From Gemmatimonadaceae bacterium (GTDB taxonomy: Bacteria; Gemmatimonadota; Gemmatimonadetes; Gemmatimonadales; Gemmatimonadaceae), in NCBI GenBank assembly GCA_036504815.1, contig DASXUN010000021.1, positions 248,001 to 312,000 on the forward strand: a stretch of 64,000 nt of DNA, written 5' to 3'. Each line of letters begins with the position of its first letter. Position 1 is the first letter of the stretch. Below are positions 53,870 to 62,215 of the stretch, in pieces. The position numbers and the translations under genes were made by a program. Below the pieces are notes generated by a model. That model worked only from the letters and a program-made list of their open reading frames with translations, was not told where the DNA came from and searched no databases.

Positions 53870-54796
53870 ATGCCCCTCGCCGAGTCACCCAGCCTGACGT
53901 CGCAACGCCCCAGCCGATTTGGCGTGGCGGTGGCTTGGCTGCTCGGTCTCAACATCGCCGTGTACTTCCTGCAGGTCACGGTGGTGAGTCCCAGCGACAT
54001 GTTCGCGGCCCTGGGCTTCCACTCGCGCGACCTGGGGTCGATTGGCCGGGCGTGGTGGACGATCGGCACGTACATGTTCGTGCACGGTGGTTTCTGGCAT
54101 CTGGCGCTGAGCGTCTACACGCTCTGGCTATTTGGCCCACGCGTGGAGGCGGTGTGGACACCGGGCGAGTTTACCCGGTACTACCTGTTCTGCGGCCTCG
54201 GCGGCTGGTTCCTGCACCTGTTCATGGCCGGCGACACGGTGCTGATCGGCGCGTCGGCGGCGGTGATGGGGGTGATGCTTGCCTATGCCACACTATGGCC
54301 GCACGAGACCGTGTACCTGTTCGGCATGGTGCCGATGACGGTGCGCTGGCTGATGGTGCTGGTCGTGCTGATGAACCTGCTGGGCGGCATTGCGTCGATG
54401 CCGGACGGCGGGATCGCCTATCTGGCACACCTGGGCGGTCTCGGGGCCGGATGGCTGTACCTGCGCACTTCGGCGCGCGTGAATCTTGCCGGCGTGCGAC
54501 GCCACGTGGAGCCCGTGCCGGACGTGCCGGACGAGGACCTCCCGCATGCGGTGCCCAAGTCGCATCGGCAGCCGCGCGAGCCGGATGCCGACGATGCCGT
54601 GGCGCGCAGCAAGGCGATGACCGCGCAGCACCATGCGGCGCGACAGCGTCCGCCTGGCGCGACGTCACCGGCCGAGACTGATGCCGCACGCCTGAATCGG
54701 GTGCTCGACAAGATTTCCGCCACGGGGCTCGACAGCCTGACGGCGGACGAACGCCAGCTGCTCGACGATGCGTCGAAGCAGCGCCGCCAGGACTGA
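53870..54796 (+). CDS. rhomboid family intramembrane serine protease
   Basis: A 308-residue membrane protease with six predicted membrane helices in the first 200 residues. The nucleophile motif is GASAAVMG (Ser129), the catalytic histidine is in LAHLGGLGAGW (His187), and HGGFWHLALS (72-81) supplies the oxyanion region. The C-terminal tail ends VLDKISATGLDSLTADERQLLDDASK, a short helical module (DUF6576-like) often fused to such rhomboids. queF starts 1 bp after the stop. Confidence 0.92.
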   Translation: MPLAESPSLTSQRPSRFGVAVAWLLGLNIAVYFLQVTVVSPSDMFAALGFHSRDLGSIGRAWWTIGTYMFVHGGFWHLALSVYTLWLFGPRVEAVWTPGEFTRYYLFCGLGGWFLHLFMAGDTVLIGASAAVMGVMLAYATLWPHETVYLFGMVPMTVRWLMVLVVLMNLLGGIASMPDGGIAYLAHLGGLGAGWLYLRTSARVNLAGVRRHVEPVPDVPDEDLPHAVPKSHRQPREPDADDAVARSKAMTAQHHAARQRPPGATSPAETDAARLNRVLDKISATGLDSLTADERQLLDDASKQRRQD

Positions 54797-54797
54797 C

Positions 54798-55193
54798 ATG
54801 CCGCGTGCCGACCTGATTGAGACCTTCGCGAACCCGTACCCCGGGCGCGATTACGAAATCCGCATGACCTGCGACGAGTTCACCTCACTCTGCCCACTGG
54901 GCGGGGTGGAGACGGACGCCGCGGAACTGGAGCTTCTAAAGGGTGGTGCGCCGGACTTCGGTGTCATTCACATCACCTATACGCCGGGCGATACGTGCCT
55001 TGAATTGAAGAGCCTGAAGCTCTACCTGTGGAGCTTCCGCAACGACGGCATCTTCTATGAGCGCGCGGTGAACCGGATTCTCGACGACCTGTCCGCAGCG
55101 TGCTCCCCCGTGGCGATGACCGTCGTCGGCGACTTCAACGTGCGTGGCGGGATCAAGTCGGTGATCACGGCGCGGTACGGGGCTGCGCGATAG
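54798..55193 (+). CDS. queF: preQ1 nitrile reductase QueF, single-domain type
   Basis: A 131-residue NADPH-dependent enzyme converting preQ0 to preQ1 in queuosine synthesis. FTSLCP with Cys32, PDFG with Asp53, ELKSLKLYLWSFRNDGIFYE and the C-terminal FNVRGGI are characteristic. In the family Cys and Asp are normally separated by only a few residues (CPxTGQPDF); here VETDAAELELLKGG is inserted between them. ATG at 54798 follows the rhomboid stop by 1 bp. Confidence 0.93.
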   Translation: MPRADLIETFANPYPGRDYEIRMTCDEFTSLCPLGGVETDAAELELLKGGAPDFGVIHITYTPGDTCLELKSLKLYLWSFRNDGIFYERAVNRILDDLSAACSPVAMTVVGDFNVRGGIKSVITARYGAAR

Positions 55194-55198
55194 TTCCT

Positions 55199-55390
55199 CT
55201 GGCCTTTTTCACCACGAAGGCACGGAGGAGCACGGAGGAGCACGGAGGGCCACGGAGGACTGCCACTTCTTGGGGGAACTGTGCGCGCCACGCAATGATC
55301 TGCGTGGCGCGATGTCTTTACCCTCAGTTCTTGGCCGTTCTCCGTGGCCGTCCGTGCTTCTCCGTGTCTCCGTGGTGAAGAAAGCCAGCT
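55199..55390. repeat. dispersed palindromic element, copy 13
   Basis: Complete copy between convergent queF and pheA. The left arm contains a duplicated GGAGCACGGA unit, making it slightly longer. Apex CCACGCA/TGCGTGG. Minus orientation. Confidence 0.94.
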
Positions 55391-55392
55391 TC

Positions 55393-56283
55393 TTATCGCA
55401 CCGACGGCATGGAGCCTGAGTGCCAGCCGATGGAACCGCGGCGGCCGGGGTTCCAGCGGGGGAAGGTGCCGAGGATGCGGAGCACGCGCGCGGACGCCGT
55501 CATCTCCCTGAGCACGACATCGACAATCGGATCACCGCAGGTGTGGTCGAAATCGAGGAAGAAGCAGTACGACCAGGGTTCGCCGGTGGGGCGTGACTCC
55601 AGGCGACGGATGTCGATGCCGTGCCGTGCCAGCGGTTCGAGCACGCGCAGCAGCGCGCCGGGGCGATCCTCGTGCGTGATGATCACCGAGGTGCGGACGG
55701 GCGTCCCTTCGGGGACGACTTCGCGAACGCGCGAGATCACGAGGAACCGCGTCTGGTTATCCGGGCGATCCTCGATGTCTGGCATCAGGATCGCCAGCTT
55801 GTAGCGATGCGCGGCATTGCGGCTGGCGACGGCCGCAATCTCAGGGTCGGCGACATTCGCGACATCGAGTGCGGCACCGCCGGTGTCGTAGACGGCGTGC
55901 ACCTCGAGGCGCGCGTGCTTGGCGAAGAATTCCCCGCATTGTGCCAGCGCCACCGGGTGACTGAGCACCATCTTCACCTGCTCGAACCGGGTGCCAGGTG
56001 GCCCGAGCAGGCAATGATGCACGGGGACCACCGTCTCACCCGTCACGAACAAGTCGAGCGCGTCGCTGATGACGTCATGGGCGGCGGGAATGCCGCCGAC
56101 AATGGTGTTCTCGATGGGAAGCACCCCGCGATCGGCGGCGCCCGATTGCACCGCCTGCACCACATCGCTGAAGTCGCGATGCGGCATGGGCTCCGCGCCG
56201 CTCGTCCACAGCTGATGGATGGCCTCCTCGGAGAAGGCCCCCAGCTCGCCCTGGAAGGCGACGCGCAGCAACGGCACGGTCAT
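55393..56283 (-). CDS. pheA: prephenate dehydratase
   Basis: A 296-residue enzyme of phenylalanine synthesis converting prephenate to phenylpyruvate. VAFQGELGAFSEEA, GVLPIENTIVGGI and the catalytic NQTRFLVI are present. The ACT regulatory domain follows with GALLRVLEPLARHGIDIRRLESRPTGEPWSYCFFLDF, the ESRP motif binding phenylalanine. No chorismate mutase domain is fused. It follows the M16 gene on the same strand with 1 bp between. Confidence 0.96.
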   Translation of the reverse strand: MTVPLLRVAFQGELGAFSEEAIHQLWTSGAEPMPHRDFSDVVQAVQSGAADRGVLPIENTIVGGIPAAHDVISDALDLFVTGETVVPVHHCLLGPPGTRFEQVKMVLSHPVALAQCGEFFAKHARLEVHAVYDTGGAALDVANVADPEIAAVASRNAAHRYKLAILMPDIEDRPDNQTRFLVISRVREVVPEGTPVRTSVIITHEDRPGALLRVLEPLARHGIDIRRLESRPTGEPWSYCFFLDFDHTCGDPIVDVVLREMTASARVLRILGTFPRWNPGRRGSIGWHSGSMPSVR

Positions 56284-56284
56284 C

Positions 56285-57712
56285 TCAGCGCGCGACCTGC
56301 TGGACGTCGAGCACCGAGATGGAGCCGAGCTTCAGCGCCTCGATGCCGGCGCGGATCTTGGCGATGTCGCCCACGACGACCAGCGTGGCGGTCTCCGCCG
56401 GCAGGTACTGCCGCGCGACGCGCTGCACATCCGCCGCCGTCACCTGATTGACCTTGGCGACAAAGTCGCCGAGTGAGGCCAACGGGAGACTGAACGTGCC
56501 GAGGTCCACGAGCTGGGCGGCGATTTGGCCGATCGTCTCAAAGCGCTGCGGGACGCCGAGTGCGACGTAGGCTTTGGCGCGTTCGAGTTCGGTGGCATCG
56601 ACCGGCAGGTCGCGCAGCATCTTCACTTCCTTGAAGACTTCGACGAGCGCGCTGTCGGTGACGCCGGTGCGCACGCTGCTGGAGATGACGAACGGGCCGG
56701 CCAGGGGCGCCCAACTGAAGCGCGACGTGATGCCGTAGGTGTAGCCTTTCGTCTCCCGCAAGTTCGACATCAGCCGCGACGAGAACGAACCACCGAGAAT
56801 GGTGTTCATCACCATCAGCGCGGGATAATCCGGCGACAGGCGCTCCGCGCCGGGCGCACCGAGGTAGATGACCGACTGCGCGGCGTTGGGCTTGTCGACC
56901 AGGTAGATCTTCACCGCCGAATTGGCGACCGGCCTGGCGGTGACCGCCGCCATCGTGCGCGCCGTCGTCCCGCGCGGCCACGACTCGAACCGCCGGGCAA
57001 GGAGGCCGCGCATCTCGGGGACGGTGACATCGCCGACGATAATGAACTTCGCGCGCTCCGGAACGAAGGTCTGCGCATAAAACGCGCGGACCGTCGCGGA
57101 ATCGAGCGACGCCGTCGAAGCCGAATCGCCGTCCGTTGGCTGGTGATACGGATGGCCCGCCGGGAAAACGGCCTGACTGAAGGCCAAGCTGGCAAGCACG
57201 TTGGCATTGTCGCGGCGCTGCAGGATGCTGGCCAGGCGAAGATCGCGCTGGCGGCGCACATCGGCGGCGCGGAAGGTCGGGCGCAGGACGACGTCACCGA
57301 GCAGGTCGAGCGCCTCGCCCAGCGTGCGCTTGGGCACATTGAGCGAAATGGTGAACGCATCGCTCGCTGCCGACGCGAAGAGCTGGGCGCCGAGGAAGGC
57401 CAGCTCACCCTGCAGGGCGTTGGCGTCGCGCGTGCCGGCCCCTTCGGTGAGCATGCGCGTCGTGAACGAGGCGAGCCCGGGCTGCCTGGCATCGAGCTTG
57501 GTGCCGCCGGCGATGACAAGCGTCACCTGCACGAGCGGAAGCTCGTGCTGCTGGACCAACTGCAACGTGACCCCGTTGGGCAGCGAGGCGCGCTCAAGTG
57601 TTGGCAGTTTCAATGCCGGCGGCTTTTCGAGGGCCGGCACCTGGGTACGGTCGATCTGCTGCCCGAACGCGGCGACCGGCGCAAGAGCGAGGAGAAGTGC
57701 GGCGGGTCTCAT
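56285..57712 (-). CDS. secreted M16 peptidase-like protein, non-catalytic partner
   Basis: A 475-residue protein with a signal peptide (MRPAALLLALAPVAAFGQQ). The M16 fold is kept (LPNGVTLQLVQQHELPLVQV, SRLMSNLRETKGYTYGI), but the zinc position reads ARQPGLASFTTRMLTEG, so HxxEH is missing. The start overlaps the stop of the catalytic gene (ATGA). The two should form a periplasmic heterodimer. Confidence 0.93.
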   Translation of the reverse strand: MRPAALLLALAPVAAFGQQIDRTQVPALEKPPALKLPTLERASLPNGVTLQLVQQHELPLVQVTLVIAGGTKLDARQPGLASFTTRMLTEGAGTRDANALQGELAFLGAQLFASAASDAFTISLNVPKRTLGEALDLLGDVVLRPTFRAADVRRQRDLRLASILQRRDNANVLASLAFSQAVFPAGHPYHQPTDGDSASTASLDSATVRAFYAQTFVPERAKFIIVGDVTVPEMRGLLARRFESWPRGTTARTMAAVTARPVANSAVKIYLVDKPNAAQSVIYLGAPGAERLSPDYPALMVMNTILGGSFSSRLMSNLRETKGYTYGITSRFSWAPLAGPFVISSSVRTGVTDSALVEVFKEVKMLRDLPVDATELERAKAYVALGVPQRFETIGQIAAQLVDLGTFSLPLASLGDFVAKVNQVTAADVQRVARQYLPAETATLVVVGDIAKIRAGIEALKLGSISVLDVQQVAR

Positions 57713-59055
57713 TGAATCACTCCCTTCTTGGCCGCGAGGTCGAGCTTGCCCTGCGGGACAACCGATGCCATCACGCGGCTTGCCCGGAGATACTGCTTGA
57801 CGACGCGCTGGACGTCGGCGGCCGTCACCGCCTTGTATCGGTCGAGATCGGCCTGGAAGGAATCGGGGTTGCCGGTCTGATAGTAGTACGCGTTCAGGCG
57901 ATCCGCCTTGCCGCTCACCTGCTGGATGCCGCGAAGGAATGACGCCTCGGTGGCGTTCTTGGCTTCCTCGAGTTCGCGAGCCGTTGGTCCCTCGGCGGCG
58001 AGCTTGGCAAGCTCGGCGTCAATGACGGTGCGCAGCGTATCGAGACCCTTGCCGGGACGCGCCGTCGCCACGAGCATGAAATCCCCGTCGAGCCGCTTGC
58101 CATCCTGATAGGCCTGGACGCCGGTGGCAAGTTCACCCGCATACACCAGCGCCTGGGTCAGCCGGCTGGTCCGCGATCCGGTGAGGACATACGAGGCGAT
58201 CTCGAGTGCCGCGTCGTCTGCATGCCATCCCTTGACCGTGTGCCAGTTCATGAAAAGGCGCGGCAACTGCACACGATCCTCGAGCGTGATGGCCGTGTCC
58301 TTCACCGTGAACGGTGCCGGCGCGGGACGCTCCAGGGCCGGGCCGCGCGGAATATCGGCGAAATATCTTCGCACGAGCGCGCGCACATCGTCGGGCTTCA
58401 CATCGCCGGCGACGACCAGCGTCGCGTTGTTGGGTGCGTAATACCGGCGGAAGAAATCCTTCACGTCCTCAAGCGACGCAGCCGACAGGTCGGTCATGCT
58501 GCCGATGACGGGCCAGTTGTACGGATGGCCCGCCGGGTACATGAGCTTGGGCAGGTAGTCGTAGACCAAGCCGTAGGGCTGGTTCTCGTAGCTCTGCCGA
58601 CGCTCGTTCTTCACGACGTCGCGCTGGAGATCGACCTTGGGGGCATCCATCGTCGGAAGCAGCCATCCCATGCGATCGGCCTCGAGCCAGATCATCAGGG
58701 GCAGCGCGGTACTCGGTCCTTCCTCGTAGTAGTTGGTGCGATCCTCGGTGGTCGAACCGTTGTTGTTGGCGCCAGCCGCCTCGAGGAGGCGATCGAACTG
58801 CGGATACGGCGCGTTCTGCGAACCCATGAACATCAGGTGTTCGAAGAGATGGGCGAATCCGGTGCGGCCCGGTTTCTCGTCTCCCGATCCCACGTGGAAC
58901 CAGACATTCGTGGTGACGATAGGGACGGAGTGATCCTCATGAATGATGAGAGTCAGGCCGTTCGGGAGCGTGTCGACCGTGGCGGGGACGCGCAGCGGAC
59001 CTTGTCCGGCGGCCAAGGCCGGGACGAGGATCGCGAGCAGGAGGAGGTTGCGCAT
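57709..59055 (-). CDS. secreted M16 zinc peptidase, catalytic subunit
   Basis: A 448-residue peptidase with signal peptide (MRNLLLLAILVPALAAGQG). The inverted zinc motif is HLFEH in GRTGFAHLFEHLMFMG near residue 65, with the distal Glu in RDVVKNERRQ. The ATG at 59055 is preferred: the in-frame extension upstream is cysteine-rich and lies in the promoter gap shared with the SusC gene. First gene of a three-gene minus-strand operon (catalytic M16, partner M16, pheA). Confidence 0.94.
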   Translation of the reverse strand: MRNLLLLAILVPALAAGQGPLRVPATVDTLPNGLTLIIHEDHSVPIVTTNVWFHVGSGDEKPGRTGFAHLFEHLMFMGSQNAPYPQFDRLLEAAGANNNGSTTEDRTNYYEEGPSTALPLMIWLEADRMGWLLPTMDAPKVDLQRDVVKNERRQSYENQPYGLVYDYLPKLMYPAGHPYNWPVIGSMTDLSAASLEDVKDFFRRYYAPNNATLVVAGDVKPDDVRALVRRYFADIPRGPALERPAPAPFTVKDTAITLEDRVQLPRLFMNWHTVKGWHADDAALEIASYVLTGSRTSRLTQALVYAGELATGVQAYQDGKRLDGDFMLVATARPGKGLDTLRTVIDAELAKLAAEGPTARELEEAKNATEASFLRGIQQVSGKADRLNAYYYQTGNPDSFQADLDRYKAVTAADVQRVVKQYLRASRVMASVVPQGKLDLAAKKGVIQ

Positions 59056-59330
59056 GACACAACAATACGGAAATGATCGATGAACTGGCAGACGCACCAG
59101 GCGCGCAACGCAAAGGACGGCGGTCAGTTGGGCAGCCATGGCGTTGGGAGAGGTGTCGGAGGAGTCCAGCGGGACTCGTCGATTCGGGGGCATGGATCTC
59201 GGGATTGTGAAGGGCAATTGCCTACAATTTTTGAAGTAATCCCTTGCGGCGAGCGGTGCTATTTCGCAGAATCGCAAACACATTTTTGTGAGCCAGTACT
59301 CCTCACCCCCGTCTCAGCAAGGAGTTCCCA

Positions 59331-62204
59331 ATGTTCCGGCTGCGAGCACGCCTCTTTCCGACCGCCATCTTCGCCTTGTGGTGGCTGGCATCGCCGACGT
59401 CGGCGCGCACGCAGGACACGCCGACCGGGACCATCCGCGGCAAGATCACGGCGCCAGGCGGCATTCCCGTGGGGAATGCGCAGGTCTCCGTGGTCGGCAC
59501 CGTCATCGGAGCGGCGAGTGCTCGCGACGGCGAGTATGTGATCCGCAATGCACCGGCCGGCGCACGCACGCTGCGCGTGCGCATGATCGGCTACGCCCCT
59601 GCGTCGGCGCCGGTCACGATACCGGCGGGCGGCAGTGCTACGGTGGACTTCGAACTCGTCGTCCAGGCGATGGCGCTTGACGAGGTGGTGGTGACCGGAA
59701 CGGCCGGCGCCGCGCGCAAGCGCGAGGTGGGCAACTCGATCGGCACGATCAACCTCGCCACGGCGCCGAAGGTGCAGAGCGACTTCGGCTCCATGATCGC
59801 CGGCAGCCTGTCCGGCGTGCAGGTCACGGGCGGATCGGGCAATGCCGGCGCCGGCAAGGCGATCCGGCTGCGCGGCAACACGAGCGTGGCGCTGTCGAAC
59901 CAGCCGCTCCTCTACATCGACGGCGTGCGCGTGCGAAGCGACGAATACCCGAAGAACCTGCCGGAAGCGGGGAGCAACCTGCGGAGCGGCAACATCAACG
60001 CGAGCCCGCTCAACGACATCTCGCCCGATGATATCGAGCGCATCGAGGTCGTGAAGGGAGCCGCCGCGGCGACGCTCTACGGCACCGATGCCGCGGCGGG
60101 CGTGATCCAGATCTTCACCAAGCGCGGCGCGCAGGGCGCGGCGAAGTGGCAGACCAACGTCTCCACCGGCTTCAACAAGCTGCAGCAGTTCGGCACCGAC
60201 GACGCCAAGCTGCTCTTCATGGATCCGTTCCTGCGCCGGGGCAAGAGCGTGAGCGCCGAAGCGCAGGTATCGGGCGGCACGGCGAACAACGTCCGCTATT
60301 TCCTGTCGGCATCGGGCAGCTCGGCGGAGGGGGTGCTCCCGCTCGACCTCGACCGGAAGTACAACATGCGCGCAAACCTCGACTTTGCGCCGCTGAAGAC
60401 CGTGACGATGAACTGGAATTCGTCATTCTCGAACTCGAACATCGCGAACACGCCCGCGGGGAACAACGCGCACGGCATCACCCTCAACGCGTTCCGGCGC
60501 GACCGCAATTATTTCGCGAACGCGAACCCCGACACGATTCGCCAGGTGCTGCGATACAAGCTGAACACCTACATCGACCGGGCGGTGCTTGGCCTGACCG
60601 GGACATGGGCTCCGCATCCGCTCTTCAACAGCAAGATGACGCTCGGCATGGACCGCGCGGCCGTCGAAAATCGCAACCTGCGACCCTACGGCTTCTACGG
60701 CGCCGCGCAGGGCATCGTGAATGACCAGCGGTGGGAGAACCGCACACTCTCGGTGGACTGGGTCAATAGCCTGGACCAGAACTACCTGAACAACGACTTC
60801 CACATCACGCTCTCGTTCGGCACCCAATACGTGAACTCGAACGTCGCCGACAATTCCTCGTATTCCGAGAACTTCCCCGGCCCGGGTCAGCCCACGGTAT
60901 CGAGCGGGTCATTGAAGAACGCCTTCGAGAACCGGCAGATGGTCATCACGGGGGGTGGCTTCCTGCAGGCGATGATGGGTTACAAGGATCGATACTTTGC
61001 GACGGTGGGCCTGCGTGTAGACGGCAACAGCGCCTTCGGCGAGAACTTCGGCCTGCAGAAGTACCCGAAGATCAGCGGATCGTGGGTGGCGAGCGACGAA
61101 CCGTGGTGGCCGTCGCGTTTCGGTGCCACACTCAAGCTGCGCGCCGCGCTCGGCCAGGCCGGCCGCGCGCCCGGCGCGTTTGACGCCGTGCAGACCTGGA
61201 CGCCCGTGGGCTGGGGCACCCAACCGGCCTTCCGTCCGTCCAATCTCGGCAACCCGAACCTCGGACCCGAACGCACGACGGAGAAGGAAGCCGGCTTCGA
61301 CCTGACGGCGCTGGACAATCGCGTCACGGTGGATTTCACCGCCTATACCGCACGGACGACGGACGCCCTTTTCCCGGTGACGTCAGTGCCATCGCTCGGC
61401 TTCCTCAACAGCCAACTGAAGAACGTCGGCACGATGGAAAAGCACGGACTGGAAATGACGGTGGGCGGCACCGTGCTCGATCGCAAGAACCTTGGCGTCA
61501 ACGCCACGCTGTCCATCACGACCAACGCCTCGAAGGTGGTCAGCCTGGGCGGCGCGCCGGCGTTCACCATCGGCTCCGGCAACGCGTTTGCCTGGGTCAT
61601 GGAGGGGCAGCCGGTGCCGGTGATCCGCGGCCGCCTGGTGCGCAACAAGAACGCACTCGTCACGCCGGGATCGGCGCCCGACACCGTCGGCAACCACATC
61701 TTCGGCCCGGCGGCGCCAACACGCATCATCGGCGGCACCGTGACCGTGCGCACGTGGCGCGGCATCACGGCGTCGCTTCGCGGCGAGTACCAGGGCGGCG
61801 CGTACATCAGCGAGAACTCGTCGTTCCAGGCACTGTCGCGCACCGTGCTATGGCCGACCTGCTTTCGCGCGTACGACCGCATCAAGGCGGGAGAGCAGAT
61901 CACGAACTGGGAGAACGCCACCTGCGTGCAGAAGAACATCCGCGAGGACACATTCATCTTCAAGGCCGACTTCTTCAAGCTGCGCGACCTGACGGTCACC
62001 GTGCCGCTGGGCAAGGCGATCCCGGGCACGACCAGCAGCTCGCTGGTGTTCACGGCACAGAACTTCTTCCGCCGGAACTACGGCCTGCCGATGTTCGATC
62101 CCGAGCAGTCGGGGAACGACGGCTACAACGTGGCCGCGCGCTACATCTCGGAGCATATCCCCGCTCCGGCGGTGTTCCTGACCTCACTGCGTGTTTCCTT
62201 CTGA
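59331..62204 (+). CDS. SusC/RagA-type TonB-dependent outer-membrane receptor
   Basis: A 957-residue outer-membrane transporter. After the signal peptide (about 1-28) comes a carboxypeptidase-regulatory-like domain (GTIRGKITAPGGIPVGNAQVSVVG), then a TonB-box-like ALDEVVVTG, a plug domain with NQPLLYIDGVRV and ERIEVVKGAAAATLYGTDAAAGVIQI, and a beta barrel ending in VFLTSLRVSF with a terminal Phe. AAGGAG lies just before the ATG. Together with the SusD-like protein it imports an unknown oligomer, glycan or peptide. Confidence 0.95.
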   Translation: MFRLRARLFPTAIFALWWLASPTSARTQDTPTGTIRGKITAPGGIPVGNAQVSVVGTVIGAASARDGEYVIRNAPAGARTLRVRMIGYAPASAPVTIPAGGSATVDFELVVQAMALDEVVVTGTAGAARKREVGNSIGTINLATAPKVQSDFGSMIAGSLSGVQVTGGSGNAGAGKAIRLRGNTSVALSNQPLLYIDGVRVRSDEYPKNLPEAGSNLRSGNINASPLNDISPDDIERIEVVKGAAAATLYGTDAAAGVIQIFTKRGAQGAAKWQTNVSTGFNKLQQFGTDDAKLLFMDPFLRRGKSVSAEAQVSGGTANNVRYFLSASGSSAEGVLPLDLDRKYNMRANLDFAPLKTVTMNWNSSFSNSNIANTPAGNNAHGITLNAFRRDRNYFANANPDTIRQVLRYKLNTYIDRAVLGLTGTWAPHPLFNSKMTLGMDRAAVENRNLRPYGFYGAAQGIVNDQRWENRTLSVDWVNSLDQNYLNNDFHITLSFGTQYVNSNVADNSSYSENFPGPGQPTVSSGSLKNAFENRQMVITGGGFLQAMMGYKDRYFATVGLRVDGNSAFGENFGLQKYPKISGSWVASDEPWWPSRFGATLKLRAALGQAGRAPGAFDAVQTWTPVGWGTQPAFRPSNLGNPNLGPERTTEKEAGFDLTALDNRVTVDFTAYTARTTDALFPVTSVPSLGFLNSQLKNVGTMEKHGLEMTVGGTVLDRKNLGVNATLSITTNASKVVSLGGAPAFTIGSGNAFAWVMEGQPVPVIRGRLVRNKNALVTPGSAPDTVGNHIFGPAAPTRIIGGTVTVRTWRGITASLRGEYQGGAYISENSSFQALSRTVLWPTCFRAYDRIKAGEQITNWENATCVQKNIREDTFIFKADFFKLRDLTVTVPLGKAIPGTTSSSLVFTAQNFFRRNYGLPMFDPEQSGNDGYNVAARYISEHIPAPAVFLTSLRVSF

Positions 62205-62215
62205 GGAGCCGACCC

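Noticed and set aside
3421-55390. Open reading frames inside the palindromic elements, with proteins containing stretches such as FFTTEAR or FSPRRHGE
   Set aside because: They recur in every copy and on both strands because the element is palindromic; frames break at different points, there are no ribosome sites, and they extend real genes artificially.
3421-55390. Palindromic elements as ordinary intrinsic terminators
   Set aside because: The T run is at the entry side and an A run at the exit side on both strands, so a U tract does not follow the hairpin. Several copies also lie upstream of genes or within operons.
3421-55390. A CRISPR array or insertion sequence explaining the repeats
   Set aside because: The copies are dispersed kilobases apart, with no regular spacers, no cas genes, no transposase and no clear target duplications.
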